Assembly (NCBI RefSeq): GCF_002355955.1
Contig: NZ_AP017368.1
Span: forward strand, 186,001 to 250,000
Source of the DNA: Candidatus Desulfovibrio trichonymphae
GTDB taxonomy: Bacteria > Desulfobacterota > Desulfovibrionia > Desulfovibrionales > Desulfovibrionaceae
DNA length: 64,000 bases
Direction of reading: 5' to 3'
The first letter of the stretch is position 1. The number at the start of each line of letters is the position of its first letter. The translations under genes and the position numbers were made by a program. Shown here one piece after another: positions 46,632 to 55,709 of the stretch. The notes beneath the pieces are model-generated. The model was not told the origin of the DNA. It was given only the letters and a program-made list of their open reading frames with translations, and ran no database searches.

Positions 46632-48284
46632 TCACCCGGCGGCGCGCGCGGCTGTTTTATTTTTTTTCATCATCAGCCATTGCTGGGCAATGGAAAGAAT
46701 GTTGTTGACAAGCCAGTACACCACAAGACCGGACGGGAAACCCAAAAAAAGTACCGTAAAGATTAGCGGCAGAAACATCATGATTTTCTGCTGGGTAGGA
46801 TCTGCGGCCGGGGGGCTCATCTTCTGCTGCAAAAACATGGTGACGCCCATGACAATGGGCGTGATGTACCAAGGGTCCTGGGCGGAAAGATCCGCCAGCC
46901 AGACAATGTCCGTAAAGGGCACATGGTCGATAAAGGGCGCGTGCCTGAGTTCAATGGAGGTCAGCAGCGCCTGGTACAGACCGAAAAAAACGGGAAGCTG
47001 GATCAAAATGGGCACGCAGCCGCTCGCGGGATTGACGCCGTATATTTTATAGAGGGCCATGACCTCCTTGTTCATTTGTTCCTTGTTGTCTTTGTTTTTC
47101 TCGCGGATGGCTGTCATCATGGGCTGAAGTTTTTTCATTTTTTCCATGGAAGCATAGCTTCTAGCCGTCAGCGGCCAGAACACGGCCTTGATAAGAATGG
47201 TCAGAAGGATAATGGCCACGCCCCAGTTGTGCACCCAGGCGTAAAAAATTTCCAGCAGCCAAAGCAGGCCCTTGGCGATCAGACTGAAGATACCGAGGTC
47301 AATGCTTTTGGCCAGTTCTTCAGACGCGGCGCGCAAAAGAGAACGTTCCTTCGGGCCGTACCAGTAGAAAACCGCAAATTCTTTTTCCTCGTCCGCCGCG
47401 AGCGTGATTTCCGGCTCTTCAACAGCCGTGCGGTAAACGTTTTTTTGCAAACGGCCCTTGATCGTAAGGCCTTGCCCGTCAGCGGGCAGCACTGCCGAGA
47501 GGAAATACGTGCTCATGACCCCGGCCCAGTGAATGTTGCCCGCAGCCATTACGCCGGTGGATTCCAGGGTTTTGTCAGAGGATTCTTCGGAAAGACTTCC
47601 GCCGTTGTCCCAGGCTATGCGCATGCTGTCATAGCGTCCGCCGCTCGCATTGCTTGCGTCCGCCGCGGTGGTATAGCTTATGCGCGCGCTACGCGCCTGT
47701 TCGCTCAGGTTGGCGACACGCACTTTTTCACTGATCAGATAGGAATCGGCGCTGAAGGTCAGTTCACGCACAATACGCAGATTGTCCATCTTTCCGGTCA
47801 GATGCAATGTTTCTTTATGCCCGGCGCCGATGCTCAGGCGCGGCGCGTCCGTATCGACAGTCCATTGCCCTGTGCTCCAGGACGGATGCCCGTTGATCAC
47901 AAGGCCAAGAGGAGCGACGCCGGCGGTTTGCGTATCCACCATATTCACGAACGGCGCGTTCGCAGCCAGACTTGTCATGAATTTTTTAAGTCTGAACGAT
48001 CGCAAAATGCCGCCCCCGGTATACAACACGGCGTCATACAGCGGCGAATCAATGGTCAGATCCCTGCCGGGCGCAGGGTTGAAAACATGCGGAAGATTTT
48101 TTTCGGTTTCGGCCTGTTCGGCGGCATCCTGCCTGGGCGCTTCTTGTCTCGCGGCATCCTGCACTGCCGGCGTCAGGGGTTCAGGCGCCTTCACCCAGCC
48201 CATATATTCGGCAAAACGCCCCCAACCAAAAAGGACAATAAGACAAAGCACAATGGCCAGAATAAGATTTTTACTGTCTTGCAT
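46632..48284 (-). CDS. yidC: Membrane protein insertase YidC
   Basis: YidC inserts membrane proteins alone or with SecYEG. The 550-residue protein has the N-terminal helix (NLILAIVLCLIVLFGWGRFA), a periplasmic domain of about 300 residues, and the conserved five-helix core: WGVAIILLTILIKAVFWPLT with the conserved Arg in LTARSYASMEKMKKLQPMM, GCVPILIQLPVFFGLYQALL, and LPLIFTVLFLGFPSGLVVYW. It follows yidD by 8 bp. Confidence 0.95.
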   Translation of the reverse strand: MQDSKNLILAIVLCLIVLFGWGRFAEYMGWVKAPEPLTPAVQDAARQEAPRQDAAEQAETEKNLPHVFNPAPGRDLTIDSPLYDAVLYTGGGILRSFRLKKFMTSLAANAPFVNMVDTQTAGVAPLGLVINGHPSWSTGQWTVDTDAPRLSIGAGHKETLHLTGKMDNLRIVRELTFSADSYLISEKVRVANLSEQARSARISYTTAADASNASGGRYDSMRIAWDNGGSLSEESSDKTLESTGVMAAGNIHWAGVMSTYFLSAVLPADGQGLTIKGRLQKNVYRTAVEEPEITLAADEEKEFAVFYWYGPKERSLLRAASEELAKSIDLGIFSLIAKGLLWLLEIFYAWVHNWGVAIILLTILIKAVFWPLTARSYASMEKMKKLQPMMTAIREKNKDNKEQMNKEVMALYKIYGVNPASGCVPILIQLPVFFGLYQALLTSIELRHAPFIDHVPFTDIVWLADLSAQDPWYITPIVMGVTMFLQQKMSPPAADPTQQKIMMFLPLIFTVLFLGFPSGLVVYWLVNNILSIAQQWLMMKKNKTAARAAG

Positions 48285-48292
48285 GCAAGTTG

Positions 48293-48556
48293 TTACTCCT
48301 CGGACAAGTGCCCCACAGCGCGGCTGTCCTGCGCGGACGGTACGGGATCATAACCGAAATCGCCAAAGGGGTGGCAGCGGGCGAGCCTGCGCAAGGCGAG
48401 CAGCCCGCCGCGCAGCACGCCATGACGCAAAACGGCCTCTGCCGCATAGGCCGAACACGTGGGGTAAAAACGACAGGCTGGAGGCAGCACAGGCGAAATA
48501 AAACGCTGATAAACGCGTATGGGCAAAACAACCACGCCTGTCAGCAGTTTGTTCAT
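48293..48556 (-). CDS. yidD: Membrane protein insertion efficiency factor YidD
   Basis: The 87-residue protein matches the YidD family: [40 protein letters not shown] and [15 protein letters not shown]. The three conserved cysteines are present. Its start overlaps the rnpA stop by 4 bp. Confidence 0.93.
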   Translation of the reverse strand: MNKLLTGVVVLPIRVYQRFISPVLPPACRFYPTCSAYAAEAVLRHGVLRGGLLALRRLARCHPFGDFGYDPVPSAQDSRAVGHLSEE

Positions 48557-48969
48557 GTCGGCAAGTCCTGTCCGCCGGTTCTGGCAATCCGCTTCAACAG
48601 CGGCAGAAGCTCCGCGGCCACACGAGAAAGATCCAGTCTTGCATCGCCGGCATTTTTTTTTGCCACAGCCACCAAATCGGCCTTTGCTGGAAGCGCGTCG
48701 AAATGCAGACGAAAAAATTCCCGCAACAGCCGTTTGATGCGATTACGAGTGACGGCATTCCCTACTTTACGGGAAACCGCCATGCCGATGCGCGTCCGTT
48801 CGTCGGAGCGTGTTCCTGTATGTAAAAAAACAAGAAAATGCGTACTGTAGTAGCGTGCGCCAAGCTCATAACAGACGGCGAAATCAGCGCGGCGGCGAAT
48901 TTTGGCCTGCCGCGGCAGCGTCAACGCGTGTGAGGGAAGAGCGCATGCCGCCACAGCGACCGCCGGCAT
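48553..48969 (-). CDS. rnpA: Ribonuclease P protein component
   Basis: RnpA is the protein cofactor that binds the RNase P RNA for tRNA 5' maturation. The 138 residues include [46 protein letters not shown] (the RNR motif with K..GNAV.RN) and [17 protein letters not shown]. The start ATG at 48969 overlaps the rpmH stop (TAATG-type). The frame is open further upstream inside rpmH. Confidence 0.93.
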   Translation of the reverse strand: MPAVAVAACALPSHALTLPRQAKIRRRADFAVCYELGARYYSTHFLVFLHTGTRSDERTRIGMAVSRKVGNAVTRNRIKRLLREFFRLHFDALPAKADLVAVAKKNAGDARLDLSRVAAELLPLLKRIARTGGQDLPT

Positions 48970-49103
48970 TAGGCACTTAACCGTTTGCGGCCTTTGGCGC
49001 GACGGCGGCAAAGTACTGCGCGGCCGCCCGGACTGGCCATGCGCGCGCGGAAACCGTGCGTGCGTGCTCTTCTGATTTTGCTCGGCTGATATGTTCTTTT
49101 CAT
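48969..49103 (-). CDS. rpmH: 50S ribosomal protein L34
   Basis: The 44-residue protein [20 protein letters not shown] ends [12 protein letters not shown], complete L34. Its stop overlaps rnpA. Upstream is a TTATACACG resembling one DnaA box, which alone does not show an origin. Confidence 0.97.
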   Translation of the reverse strand: MKRTYQPSKIRRARTHGFRARMASPGGRAVLCRRRAKGRKRLSA

Positions 49104-49199
49104 GGCGATAATTCCTGCTAGTTTTAAGTTATGTCCTGCTGAAAAGCGGCTTATACACGCCATCATCCCGCCCGTCAAGTTTGCGGGACTTTCAAATTA

Positions 49200-49507
49200 G
49201 GGCAGACGCATCTAAATTTCGGCTCTGCTTGCGATGCCACGCCTTGACGCCAGACCGTATTATCGGCATAAAAACAGGCGGATGCCCTTATCCCGCCATT
49301 CATAAAAGGCGCCTTATGAATATTCAGGCTGTGGAAGACTTGAGAGAGAAGCACCCTGCGCCGGAACTGGTGCTTATTGAAAGCGGCGGTGACAATTTAA
49401 CGGAATTACTTTCCGGCAAGGGGGTCAAGCCGCTTGCTGATTTTATTATTGAGCAGGTATACTGCCGGGCAGGGGGTTTAGAAGAAAGATGCTCAAGCTG
49501 CTCTTAA
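49200..49507 (+). pseudogene. Fragment of urease accessory GTPase UreG
   Basis: A single open frame gives RCHALTPDRIIGIKTGGCPY and PAIHKRRLMNIQAVEDLREK, then HPAPELVLIESGGDNLTELL. GxKTGGCP and LIESGGDNL are the G2-region and Walker-B-like motifs of UreG, the nickel-loading GTPase. The N-terminal P-loop and the C-terminal NKxD are missing. A second urease gene is not in the window. The fragment runs into the DUF4910 remnant. Confidence 0.75.
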
Positions 49508-50363
49508 GCGCTTATTTCCTATCTGTCGCAGCATCACAGGGAACGGCGTGCGTAATACACTGGCAATTTTGCAGGAATCGATTCCTGCTTTGACCATACA
49601 TGAGGTTCCATCGGGAACACGTGTTTTTGACTGGACAGTTCCGGATGAGTGGAACATACGCGGCGGCAGCCTGATCGGCCCTGAAGGCGAAACAATTATA
49701 GATTTTACCAATCAAAATTTGCATATTGTTGGTTATTCTGAACCAGTTGACGTGATTTTACCGTTAGAAGAAATGCAGGAGCATCTGTACTCGCGTCCTG
49801 ACATGCCTGACGCTGTTCCTTATGTAACATCCTAACTATGAAGACGTTGGGGATTTTGCTTGAAGGAACGGGTTGTTGCGGGATTCAATCTGACGTGCAT
49901 GGGGGACGAGCGTGCCTATTCATATCTTTCCAGCAGAAAGGGCGGCACTTTGGCGGATCGGGGTGCGCTTCATGTCCTGAAGCATTTTTATCCTGATTTT
50001 GCCAGATACAGCTTTCTTGACCGTGAGAGCGACGAACGACAGTATTGCGCGCCGGGCATAGATTTACCGCTTTGTTCAGTCATGCGTACGAAATATAATT
50101 TTTTCCCCGATTACCATACATTATTGGATAATTTTGATCTTGTCACAGAGAAGGGGCTTGTCGGCGGATATACGGTGATGCGGCAATGCCTTGAAGCATT
50201 GGAAGAGAATGTTGTCTATTCCTCAAAAATATTGTGCGAACCGCTAGCCTATATCGACGGGAGAACACCATTATTGGAACTCGCGGACATCATTAATCTT
50301 GACATATTTCAATGTGCGGCAATGTCAAAAATTTTACTTGACAAAGGCGTCAGTTGCCGGTGA
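49482..50363 (+). pseudogene. Internally deleted DUF4910/M28-like aminopeptidase gene
   Basis: The frame after a TAG at 49479-49481 reads [20 protein letters not shown] and [20 protein letters not shown], the start of DUF4910 proteins, up to [10 protein letters not shown]. After a stop and a gap it resumes near 49866 with RVVAGFNLTCMGDERAYSYL, SSRKGGTLADRGALHVLKHF and RQYCAPGIDLPLCSVMRTKY, the zinc-peptidase C-terminal part. The middle with the other metal ligands (about 180 residues) is deleted, as is a later segment. Such proteins usually lie in surface-polysaccharide loci. Confidence 0.8.
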
Positions 50364-50484
50364 GCCATCATACCCCTGTCCACTCCTGCGCAACTGTGGG
50401 CTGCTGCTTTGGCGCGTTACTGCCGGACATGCTGGAGGCTTTAGTTCACTCACGCGATTGCCCTGTTATTTTATGCTGTCGTGC

Positions 50485-50513
50485 TTGACTTTTATTCCGG
50501 CGGCATATAACAT
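50485..50513 (+). promoter_or_regulatory. Promoter of rpoZ
   Basis: TTGACT (50485-50490), a 17-bp spacer and TAACAT (50508-50513) lie 97 bp before the rpoZ ATG. Confidence 0.55.
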
Positions 50514-50609
50514 TTTATATTAGAGCAGGCATATCCGGCCCTCAAGAATTTTCCGCCCTTCTTCCTTTATAACCGGCCGGGCGGGTGTATTGTTACGCAT
50601 GGAGTCAAC

Positions 50610-50849
50610 ATGGCCCGTATTACCGTGGAAGATTGCCAGAAACGCGTGGACAACCGTTTTCTGCTGGTGCAGATGGCCATCAAACGTGTGCGCCAGTACC
50701 GTGAAGGTTATGAACCGCTTATTGAATCGCGCAACAAGGAGGCTGTCACCGCCCTGCGTGAAATCGCCGCCGGCAAGGTGATGCCCAACGACATGAGCCT
50801 GTACGTACCTCTGCCGGAAGGCATTGAAGCCCCGAGTACGGAAGACTGA
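50610..50849 (+). CDS. rpoZ: RNA polymerase subunit omega
   Basis: The 79-residue protein [20 protein letters not shown] continues [19 protein letters not shown], the omega signature. It helps assemble RNA polymerase and binds ppGpp in some bacteria. dnaJ follows after 24 bp. Confidence 0.95.
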   Translation: MARITVEDCQKRVDNRFLLVQMAIKRVRQYREGYEPLIESRNKEAVTALREIAAGKVMPNDMSLYVPLPEGIEAPSTED

Positions 50850-50873
50850 CACCGTTTTGCCGATACTATATTT

Positions 50874-51983
50874 ATGACTCAGCGCGACTATTACGAGGTT
50901 CTGAACGTCACTTGCGACGCAGACGGGGATGAGATCAAGCGGGCCTACCGCAAACTGGCCATGCAGTACCACCCTGACCGCAACCCCGGCAATGCCGAAG
51001 CCGAGCAGAAGTTTAAGGCTGCCGCCGAGGCATACGACGTGTTGCGCGATCCTGAAAAACGCGCCCGTTATGACCGCTTCGGCCATGCGGGAGTTCAGGA
51101 CGGCGGGGCTGGCGGTTTCGGCAACGCGGAAGACATCTTTGCCCATTTCAGCGATATTTTCGGCGATCTTTTCGGTTTTTCCTCCGCCTCACGCGGGCCG
51201 CGCGCCATGTCCGGCGCGGATTTGCGCTATAACCTGACCATCAGCTTTGCCCAAGCCGCCAAAGGCGATGAAATTACATTAAGCCTGCCAAAACGTGTGA
51301 CATGTAAGGAGTGCGGCGGCAGCGGCGCGGCGCCGGGGGTCAAGGCCGAAACCTGCCGGCAGTGCGACGGCTCAGGCCAGATACACCGTTCACAGGGGTT
51401 TTTCCAGATCGCCATGCCCTGTCCTATCTGCAGGGGCAGCGGCCGGATGATCCTCAAACCCTGCCCGCGGTGCCGCGGTGAAGGCATTATGCCTGAAATG
51501 CGCGAACTGCTCGTGCGTGTGCCCGCCGGCGTTGACACAGACACCCGCCTGCGCGTGCGCGGCGAAGGGGAACCCGGCGTCCACGGCGGCCCGCCCGGCG
51601 ATCTCTATGTGGTGCTTTCTGTAGAACAGGATAAATGCTACCGGCGCGAGGGGCAAAATCTGCTCTACACGCAGGAAATCACCTTTGTGCAGGCCGCTCT
51701 GGGGCACAGGATAGAAGTGCCGGGCCTTGACGGGCCGCTGCCGCTCGAAATTTCCAAGGGGATACAAAGCGGCACTCTGTTGCGCCTTGGGGGTGCGGGG
51801 CTGCCTTTTCCCGGACGCAGCCGGCGCGGCGACATGCTCGTTGAAATCAGGGTGCTCACGCCGACCCGCCTGTCGGACAGGCAGGTGGAGCTCTTGCGCG
51901 AATTTGAAAAAGCCGGAGAAGACCGCCCGGTGGAAAAAGTCAAACGCGTAGCAAAAAAAATTAAAAAAGCCATGGGAATATAG
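50874..51983 (+). CDS. dnaJ: Chaperone DnaJ
   Basis: The 369-residue protein has the J-domain (DYYEVLNVTCDADGDEIKRA with HPD in QYHPDRNPG), a Gly/Phe-rich linker, and four zinc repeats CKECGGSG, CRQCDGSG, CPICRGSG and CPRCRGEG, followed by the two beta-barrel C-terminal domains (ISKGIQSGTLLRLGGAGLPF). It is a type I DnaJ and stimulates DnaK. It runs with rpoZ, while the copper ATPase gene converges on it with 7 bp between stops. Confidence 0.95.
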   Translation: MTQRDYYEVLNVTCDADGDEIKRAYRKLAMQYHPDRNPGNAEAEQKFKAAAEAYDVLRDPEKRARYDRFGHAGVQDGGAGGFGNAEDIFAHFSDIFGDLFGFSSASRGPRAMSGADLRYNLTISFAQAAKGDEITLSLPKRVTCKECGGSGAAPGVKAETCRQCDGSGQIHRSQGFFQIAMPCPICRGSGRMILKPCPRCRGEGIMPEMRELLVRVPAGVDTDTRLRVRGEGEPGVHGGPPGDLYVVLSVEQDKCYRREGQNLLYTQEITFVQAALGHRIEVPGLDGPLPLEISKGIQSGTLLRLGGAGLPFPGRSRRGDMLVEIRVLTPTRLSDRQVELLREFEKAGEDRPVEKVKRVAKKIKKAMGI

Positions 51984-51990
51984 TTATCCG

Positions 51991-54348
51991 TTATACACTG
52001 CTGCGAAAAAAACGCAGTCTGAGTGCATTCATAACGACAGAAAACGACGACAGGGCCATGGCCGTGCCCGCCAGCATGGGCGAGAGCATGGGGCCGCCGA
52101 AAACATGCAGCAGACCGGCTGCAACGGGCAGGCCCAGAATATTATAGCCAAAGGCCCAGCACAAATTTTCCTTGATATTCCACATGACAGCGCGCGAGAG
52201 AGCGACGGCCGACAGCACGGCCCCGATGCCGCCGCGCATAAGCACTATATCTCCCGCTTCGGCGCTCACGTCCGTTCCCGTGCCCAGCGCCATGCCGACA
52301 TGCGCCGCGGCCAGCGCGGGCGCGTCGTTCACGCCGTCGCCCACCATGCCCACAATTTCGCCCTCGGCCTGCAGACGCCGCACAATGGCGGCCTTCCCGT
52401 CCGGCAGAATTCCGGCCATTATTTCATCCACGCCCGCTTTTGCGGCGACAGCTCGGGCCGTGTGTTCATTGTCGCCGGTCAGCATAAGCACACGCACGCC
52501 CATGTCGCGTAATTTTTGCACCACAAAGGCGGATTCCGGCCTCAGCGTGTCTTCCAGGGCAAAAATGCCGGCAAAACGTAAATTCGTTCCCTGTCCGCCT
52601 TGTCCCAGCGCCAGAACAAGCGGCGTCTGCCCGGCCTCGGCCATGCGCGCAAGCAGACCGGCAGCGCTCCCGGGCAGCGAAACCGCGCGCCCGGACATAA
52701 AGGCCGTACTGCCCACAGCCGTCATGTAGGCGCGCCCGTTCAGCACAACAGTGCCATGTATGCCGAACCCGGGGAACACTTCCGCATTTTTAACGCAGCC
52801 CGGCGGGCACTCCCGCCTGCGTGCCGCGTTGACAAGCGCGAGAGCCAGAGGGTGTTCCGAACGTCCTTCCAGAGCTGCGGCCAGGGCAAGGCAGACGTTT
52901 TCGCTGATCCCGTCGGCCGCAAACGCCGCGTTGTCAGGCGGGTAAAAGCCCACGAGCGCGGGGCGGCCCATTGTCAGCGTGCCTGTTTTGTCGACAGCCA
53001 GAACCGTGACGCGGCATGCGGTCTCCAACACCGCTCCGTTTTTGATCAAAATGCCGATCTGTGCTCCCCGGCCCGTGCCCACCATAATGGACATGGGCGT
53101 GGCAAGACCCATTGCGCAGGGGCAAGCCATCACCAGCACGGCCACAAAAACGGTGAACGCCGTGGAATACGGCTCGTTGCTGAACACAAGCCACGCCAGC
53201 GCCGCCAGTAGGGCAAAAAGCATGACAAAAGGCACAAAGTAATAACTTGCCCTGTCCGCCAGCCGGGCTATGGGAGCCTTGCTGCCTTGCGCCTTACGCA
53301 CCAGGCGTATGATGTGTGCAAGCTGCGTCTGCCCGCCGACTTTTTCCGCGCGCATTGTCAGCACGCCGGCGCCGTTCACGCCGCCGCCGGCGAGTTTGTC
53401 TTCCGGCGCCACAGACACGGGCACAGACTCGCCCGTCAAAAGTGAAAAATCTATAGCACTCCTGCCGGCCAGAACCACACCGTCCACAGGGATGCGGCTG
53501 CCCGGTCGGACAAGCAGCATGTCGCCCGCCCGTACTTCGTGCGCGGCAATCTCCACCGGCGGAGCGCCCGCATCATCCGGGTCAAGGCGTAAGGCCGTGT
53601 CCGGCGCAAGGCGTATCAGCGCGCCTATGGCGTCTGCCGCCTTACGGCGCGCCGCCATCTCCAGAAAACGGCCGAATTCTATCATGGTCAACAGCACGGT
53701 GCCGGATTCATAGTACAGATTCATGGCCCTCGCGCCAGCATCCTGCCCGAAAAGCCCACCTGCCGTGTTGACCAGACTGAACAGAAAGGCTGCGCCGGTG
53801 CTCAGAGCAACCAGACTGTCCATAGTCGGGGCGCGGTGAACAAGCGCCGCAAAGCCTGTCAGATAAAAATGCCTGCCCAGCCAGACCACCGGCAGTGTCA
53901 GCACAAGCTGAACGAGCATAAAGGCCGCCGGAGCGTGGTGCGGGTCAAGCCGCGCCGGCAGTGCAAGCCCCAGCATGTGCCCCATAGAAAGCACAAAAAG
54001 CGGTACGGCAAAAATGGCCATGCAGCAAAGGCGTGTCAATGCGCGCCGCGCGTCTTCCCGTGCTTTTATCTCGGAGGCGGCAAATGCCTCCCGTGCGTCA
54101 GAATTTTCGTCCTCCGCAACCTGCGCGGCGGAAAAGCCAAGTTTGGCCGCACATTCCGGCACAATGCCGGCAACGGCCTCTTCCTGTCCCGGCACAGGCC
54201 AGACAAGCGCCGTCGCTGCGGCCAGATTGACGCTGACCTTCGCAATTCCGTCCGCACGGCCGAGCACGCGCTCAATGCGGGCGGAACAGGCTGCGCAGCG
54301 CATGCCGCCTATGTCGAATCGCAGCGGAGGGGCGGTTTTCTTATCCAT
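51991..54348 (-). CDS. copA: Copper-translocating P1B-type ATPase
   Basis: The 785-residue protein exports Cu(I). It has one HMA domain (IGGMRCAACSARIERVLGRA with CAAC at 18-21), the TGES loop in SLLTGESVPVSVAPEDKLAG, the membrane CPC of VLVMACPCAMGLATPMSI, the phosphorylation site AVDKTGTLTMGRPALVG, GDGVNDAPALAAAHVGMAL and the M-x-x-SS of helix 8 (MALSSFSVVMNALRL). That set is the CopA subgroup. No CueR-type regulator is adjacent. The frame of 87 codons starting upstream at 54572 has no recognised domain. Confidence 0.93.
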   Translation of the reverse strand: MDKKTAPPLRFDIGGMRCAACSARIERVLGRADGIAKVSVNLAAATALVWPVPGQEEAVAGIVPECAAKLGFSAAQVAEDENSDAREAFAASEIKAREDARRALTRLCCMAIFAVPLFVLSMGHMLGLALPARLDPHHAPAAFMLVQLVLTLPVVWLGRHFYLTGFAALVHRAPTMDSLVALSTGAAFLFSLVNTAGGLFGQDAGARAMNLYYESGTVLLTMIEFGRFLEMAARRKAADAIGALIRLAPDTALRLDPDDAGAPPVEIAAHEVRAGDMLLVRPGSRIPVDGVVLAGRSAIDFSLLTGESVPVSVAPEDKLAGGGVNGAGVLTMRAEKVGGQTQLAHIIRLVRKAQGSKAPIARLADRASYYFVPFVMLFALLAALAWLVFSNEPYSTAFTVFVAVLVMACPCAMGLATPMSIMVGTGRGAQIGILIKNGAVLETACRVTVLAVDKTGTLTMGRPALVGFYPPDNAAFAADGISENVCLALAAALEGRSEHPLALALVNAARRRECPPGCVKNAEVFPGFGIHGTVVLNGRAYMTAVGSTAFMSGRAVSLPGSAAGLLARMAEAGQTPLVLALGQGGQGTNLRFAGIFALEDTLRPESAFVVQKLRDMGVRVLMLTGDNEHTARAVAAKAGVDEIMAGILPDGKAAIVRRLQAEGEIVGMVGDGVNDAPALAAAHVGMALGTGTDVSAEAGDIVLMRGGIGAVLSAVALSRAVMWNIKENLCWAFGYNILGLPVAAGLLHVFGGPMLSPMLAGTAMALSSFSVVMNALRLRFFRSSV

Positions 54349-54607
54349 ATAAACTCCAAACGGTCGTCACAGACGCCTGTTGAAGACAGTAGCGAATCAC
54401 GGCGGACATACCAAGAGCAATCCAGGTCGTATATATCCGCAGCCGGCATGTCCATTATTTTCGGAATATCCATTGCCCTGCCGGGCAGGAAAATGCCGAT
54501 GGCCTCAACCGTCCCTGAAAAAGTAAATCTCTCATGCAGACCTCTCTCTTTACAAGCGGACGCAAGACGCATACAAAAACAAAGTTTTTCAAGTCACCGG
54601 AGAAATA

Positions 54608-55324
54608 ATGCTTATATACCGTTTATGCGTCCTGTTCTGCCTTGGGGCGCTGCTTGCCGGCTGCGGCGCCAAACCGGTTGTTGTCATAGAAAAAGAGCAA
54701 TTTGCCCAAATGGCCCGGCGCATGCCGAAAGAACTTCAGGTGCGCCGGCTGCTGAACAGCGACAACGCCTACACCCCCGCCCTTTCGCTTGCAGGATTCC
54801 GAAATTATGGCGACACGCTTTTTCACAGGCTTTCCCCGTCATTCATGTTCGGAGATTCGGGACATGTCTATCTGGGGGACACCTTTGCCGCAACCCTTCA
54901 GCCGGAAAGCAGAGTTAAACACAGGCCCAACGGCTTCAGCATAAATCACCCGACACAGAAGCTCGACCTGAATATGGTGGCGATTGTTGACTGGAACAGC
55001 GACGGCGAAACGGAATGGCTCATTTCCTGCCTTGTGGAACCAAAGACAGGCGGCGGACGCAGCCGCAACTACTATGTGCTGGTGCCGCCGCCGCGCAACG
55101 ACACGGAACAGCTCAAAGGCACAGCAGCCGCTGTGTACGAATGTTTTGGACTGGCCTGCAATCTGTATGTGCGCGACAGCCGTGTCATCAGCCGTACGGC
55201 TGATGACACGCTGATTGCCCCCACAGAAGTGCAGGATTTTATGCCGGGCCTGCAGCCGGTCACAACCCCGCCTTCCGGTACGCCCGGCAAAAAACAGTCA
55301 GCCATGGAAGAACGCAGTCTGTAG
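54608..55324 (+). CDS. Lipoprotein of unknown function
   Basis: The 238-residue protein has a signal (LIYRLCVLFCLGALLAGCG) with lipobox LLAGC. The mature part includes YTPALSLAGFRNYGDTLFHR, NMVAIVDWNSDGETEWLISC, resembling a calcium-binding or FG-GAP-type DxNxDG loop, and NYYVLVPPPRNDTEQLKGT. No family is recognised. It is exported and lipid-anchored by inference. A perfect 30-bp palindrome lies in the coding sequence. Confidence 0.75.
   Translation: MLIYRLCVLFCLGALLAGCGAKPVVVIEKEQFAQMARRMPKELQVRRLLNSDNAYTPALSLAGFRNYGDTLFHRLSPSFMFGDSGHVYLGDTFAATLQPESRVKHRPNGFSINHPTQKLDLNMVAIVDWNSDGETEWLISCLVEPKTGGGRSRNYYVLVPPPRNDTEQLKGTAAAVYECFGLACNLYVRDSRVISRTADDTLIAPTEVQDFMPGLQPVTTPPSGTPGKKQSAMEERSL
55181..55210. 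repeat. Perfect 30-bp palindrome inside the lipoprotein gene
   Basis: Arms CGTGTCATCAGCCGT and ACGGCTGATGACACG abut with no loop; the frame encodes SRVISRTADDTL. Confidence 0.9.
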
Positions 55325-55452
55325 CCGCGCCCGCTGGGATGCGGACCAAGACGCGGCATGATGACGCTTCTCTTGTCATCGCCGCGGTTATGGCGCGACA
55401 GCCGTACGCCATTCGCTTCTTCAAAAGCCGCCCTTTGCCGCAAGAAACAGCC

Positions 55453-55705
55453 GTGAAAACAAAAAACGTCGCCACCATCGGCCCCGCTTCCAAATACAAA
55501 GGACAAGCTTAAAGATCTGTTTGAAGCAGACGTGAGCGTGTTCCGGCTGAATTTTCCCTACGGCGTGGCGTCGGAATTTGTCAATATCATAGAGTGCATC
55601 TGTCCGACGCAAAGCGTCTGTATGGGTCTTATCGGCAGAAGGGCGGCAAAGATTACGGCAGGCAGGGAATTTGGCTATTCCGGCTTTGCGGCCGATTATG
55701 GGTAG
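55453..55705 (+). pseudogene. N-terminal remnant of pyruvate kinase
   Basis: A GTG-initiated frame gives KTKNVATIGPASKYK. One base shift near 55500 leads to KLKDLFEADVSVFRLNFPYG, the start of the pyruvate kinase barrel (normally RTKIVATIGPAS...VFRLNFSHG). After about 70 further codons it stops at 55705; the active-site lysine region and the rest are absent. It sits between the lipoprotein gene and the carA 3' end. Confidence 0.75.
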
Positions 55706-55709
55706 GTTT

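Noticed and set aside
46923-48353. 476-codon plus-strand frame
   Set aside because: Antisense shadow of yidC.
49104-49200. Replication origin near rpmH
   Set aside because: One DnaA-box-like TTATACACG only, no cluster, and dnaA is not adjacent.
54309-54572. 87-codon minus frame upstream of copA
   Set aside because: Overlaps the copA start, has no ribosome site or recognised domain; could be a remnant but cannot be supported.
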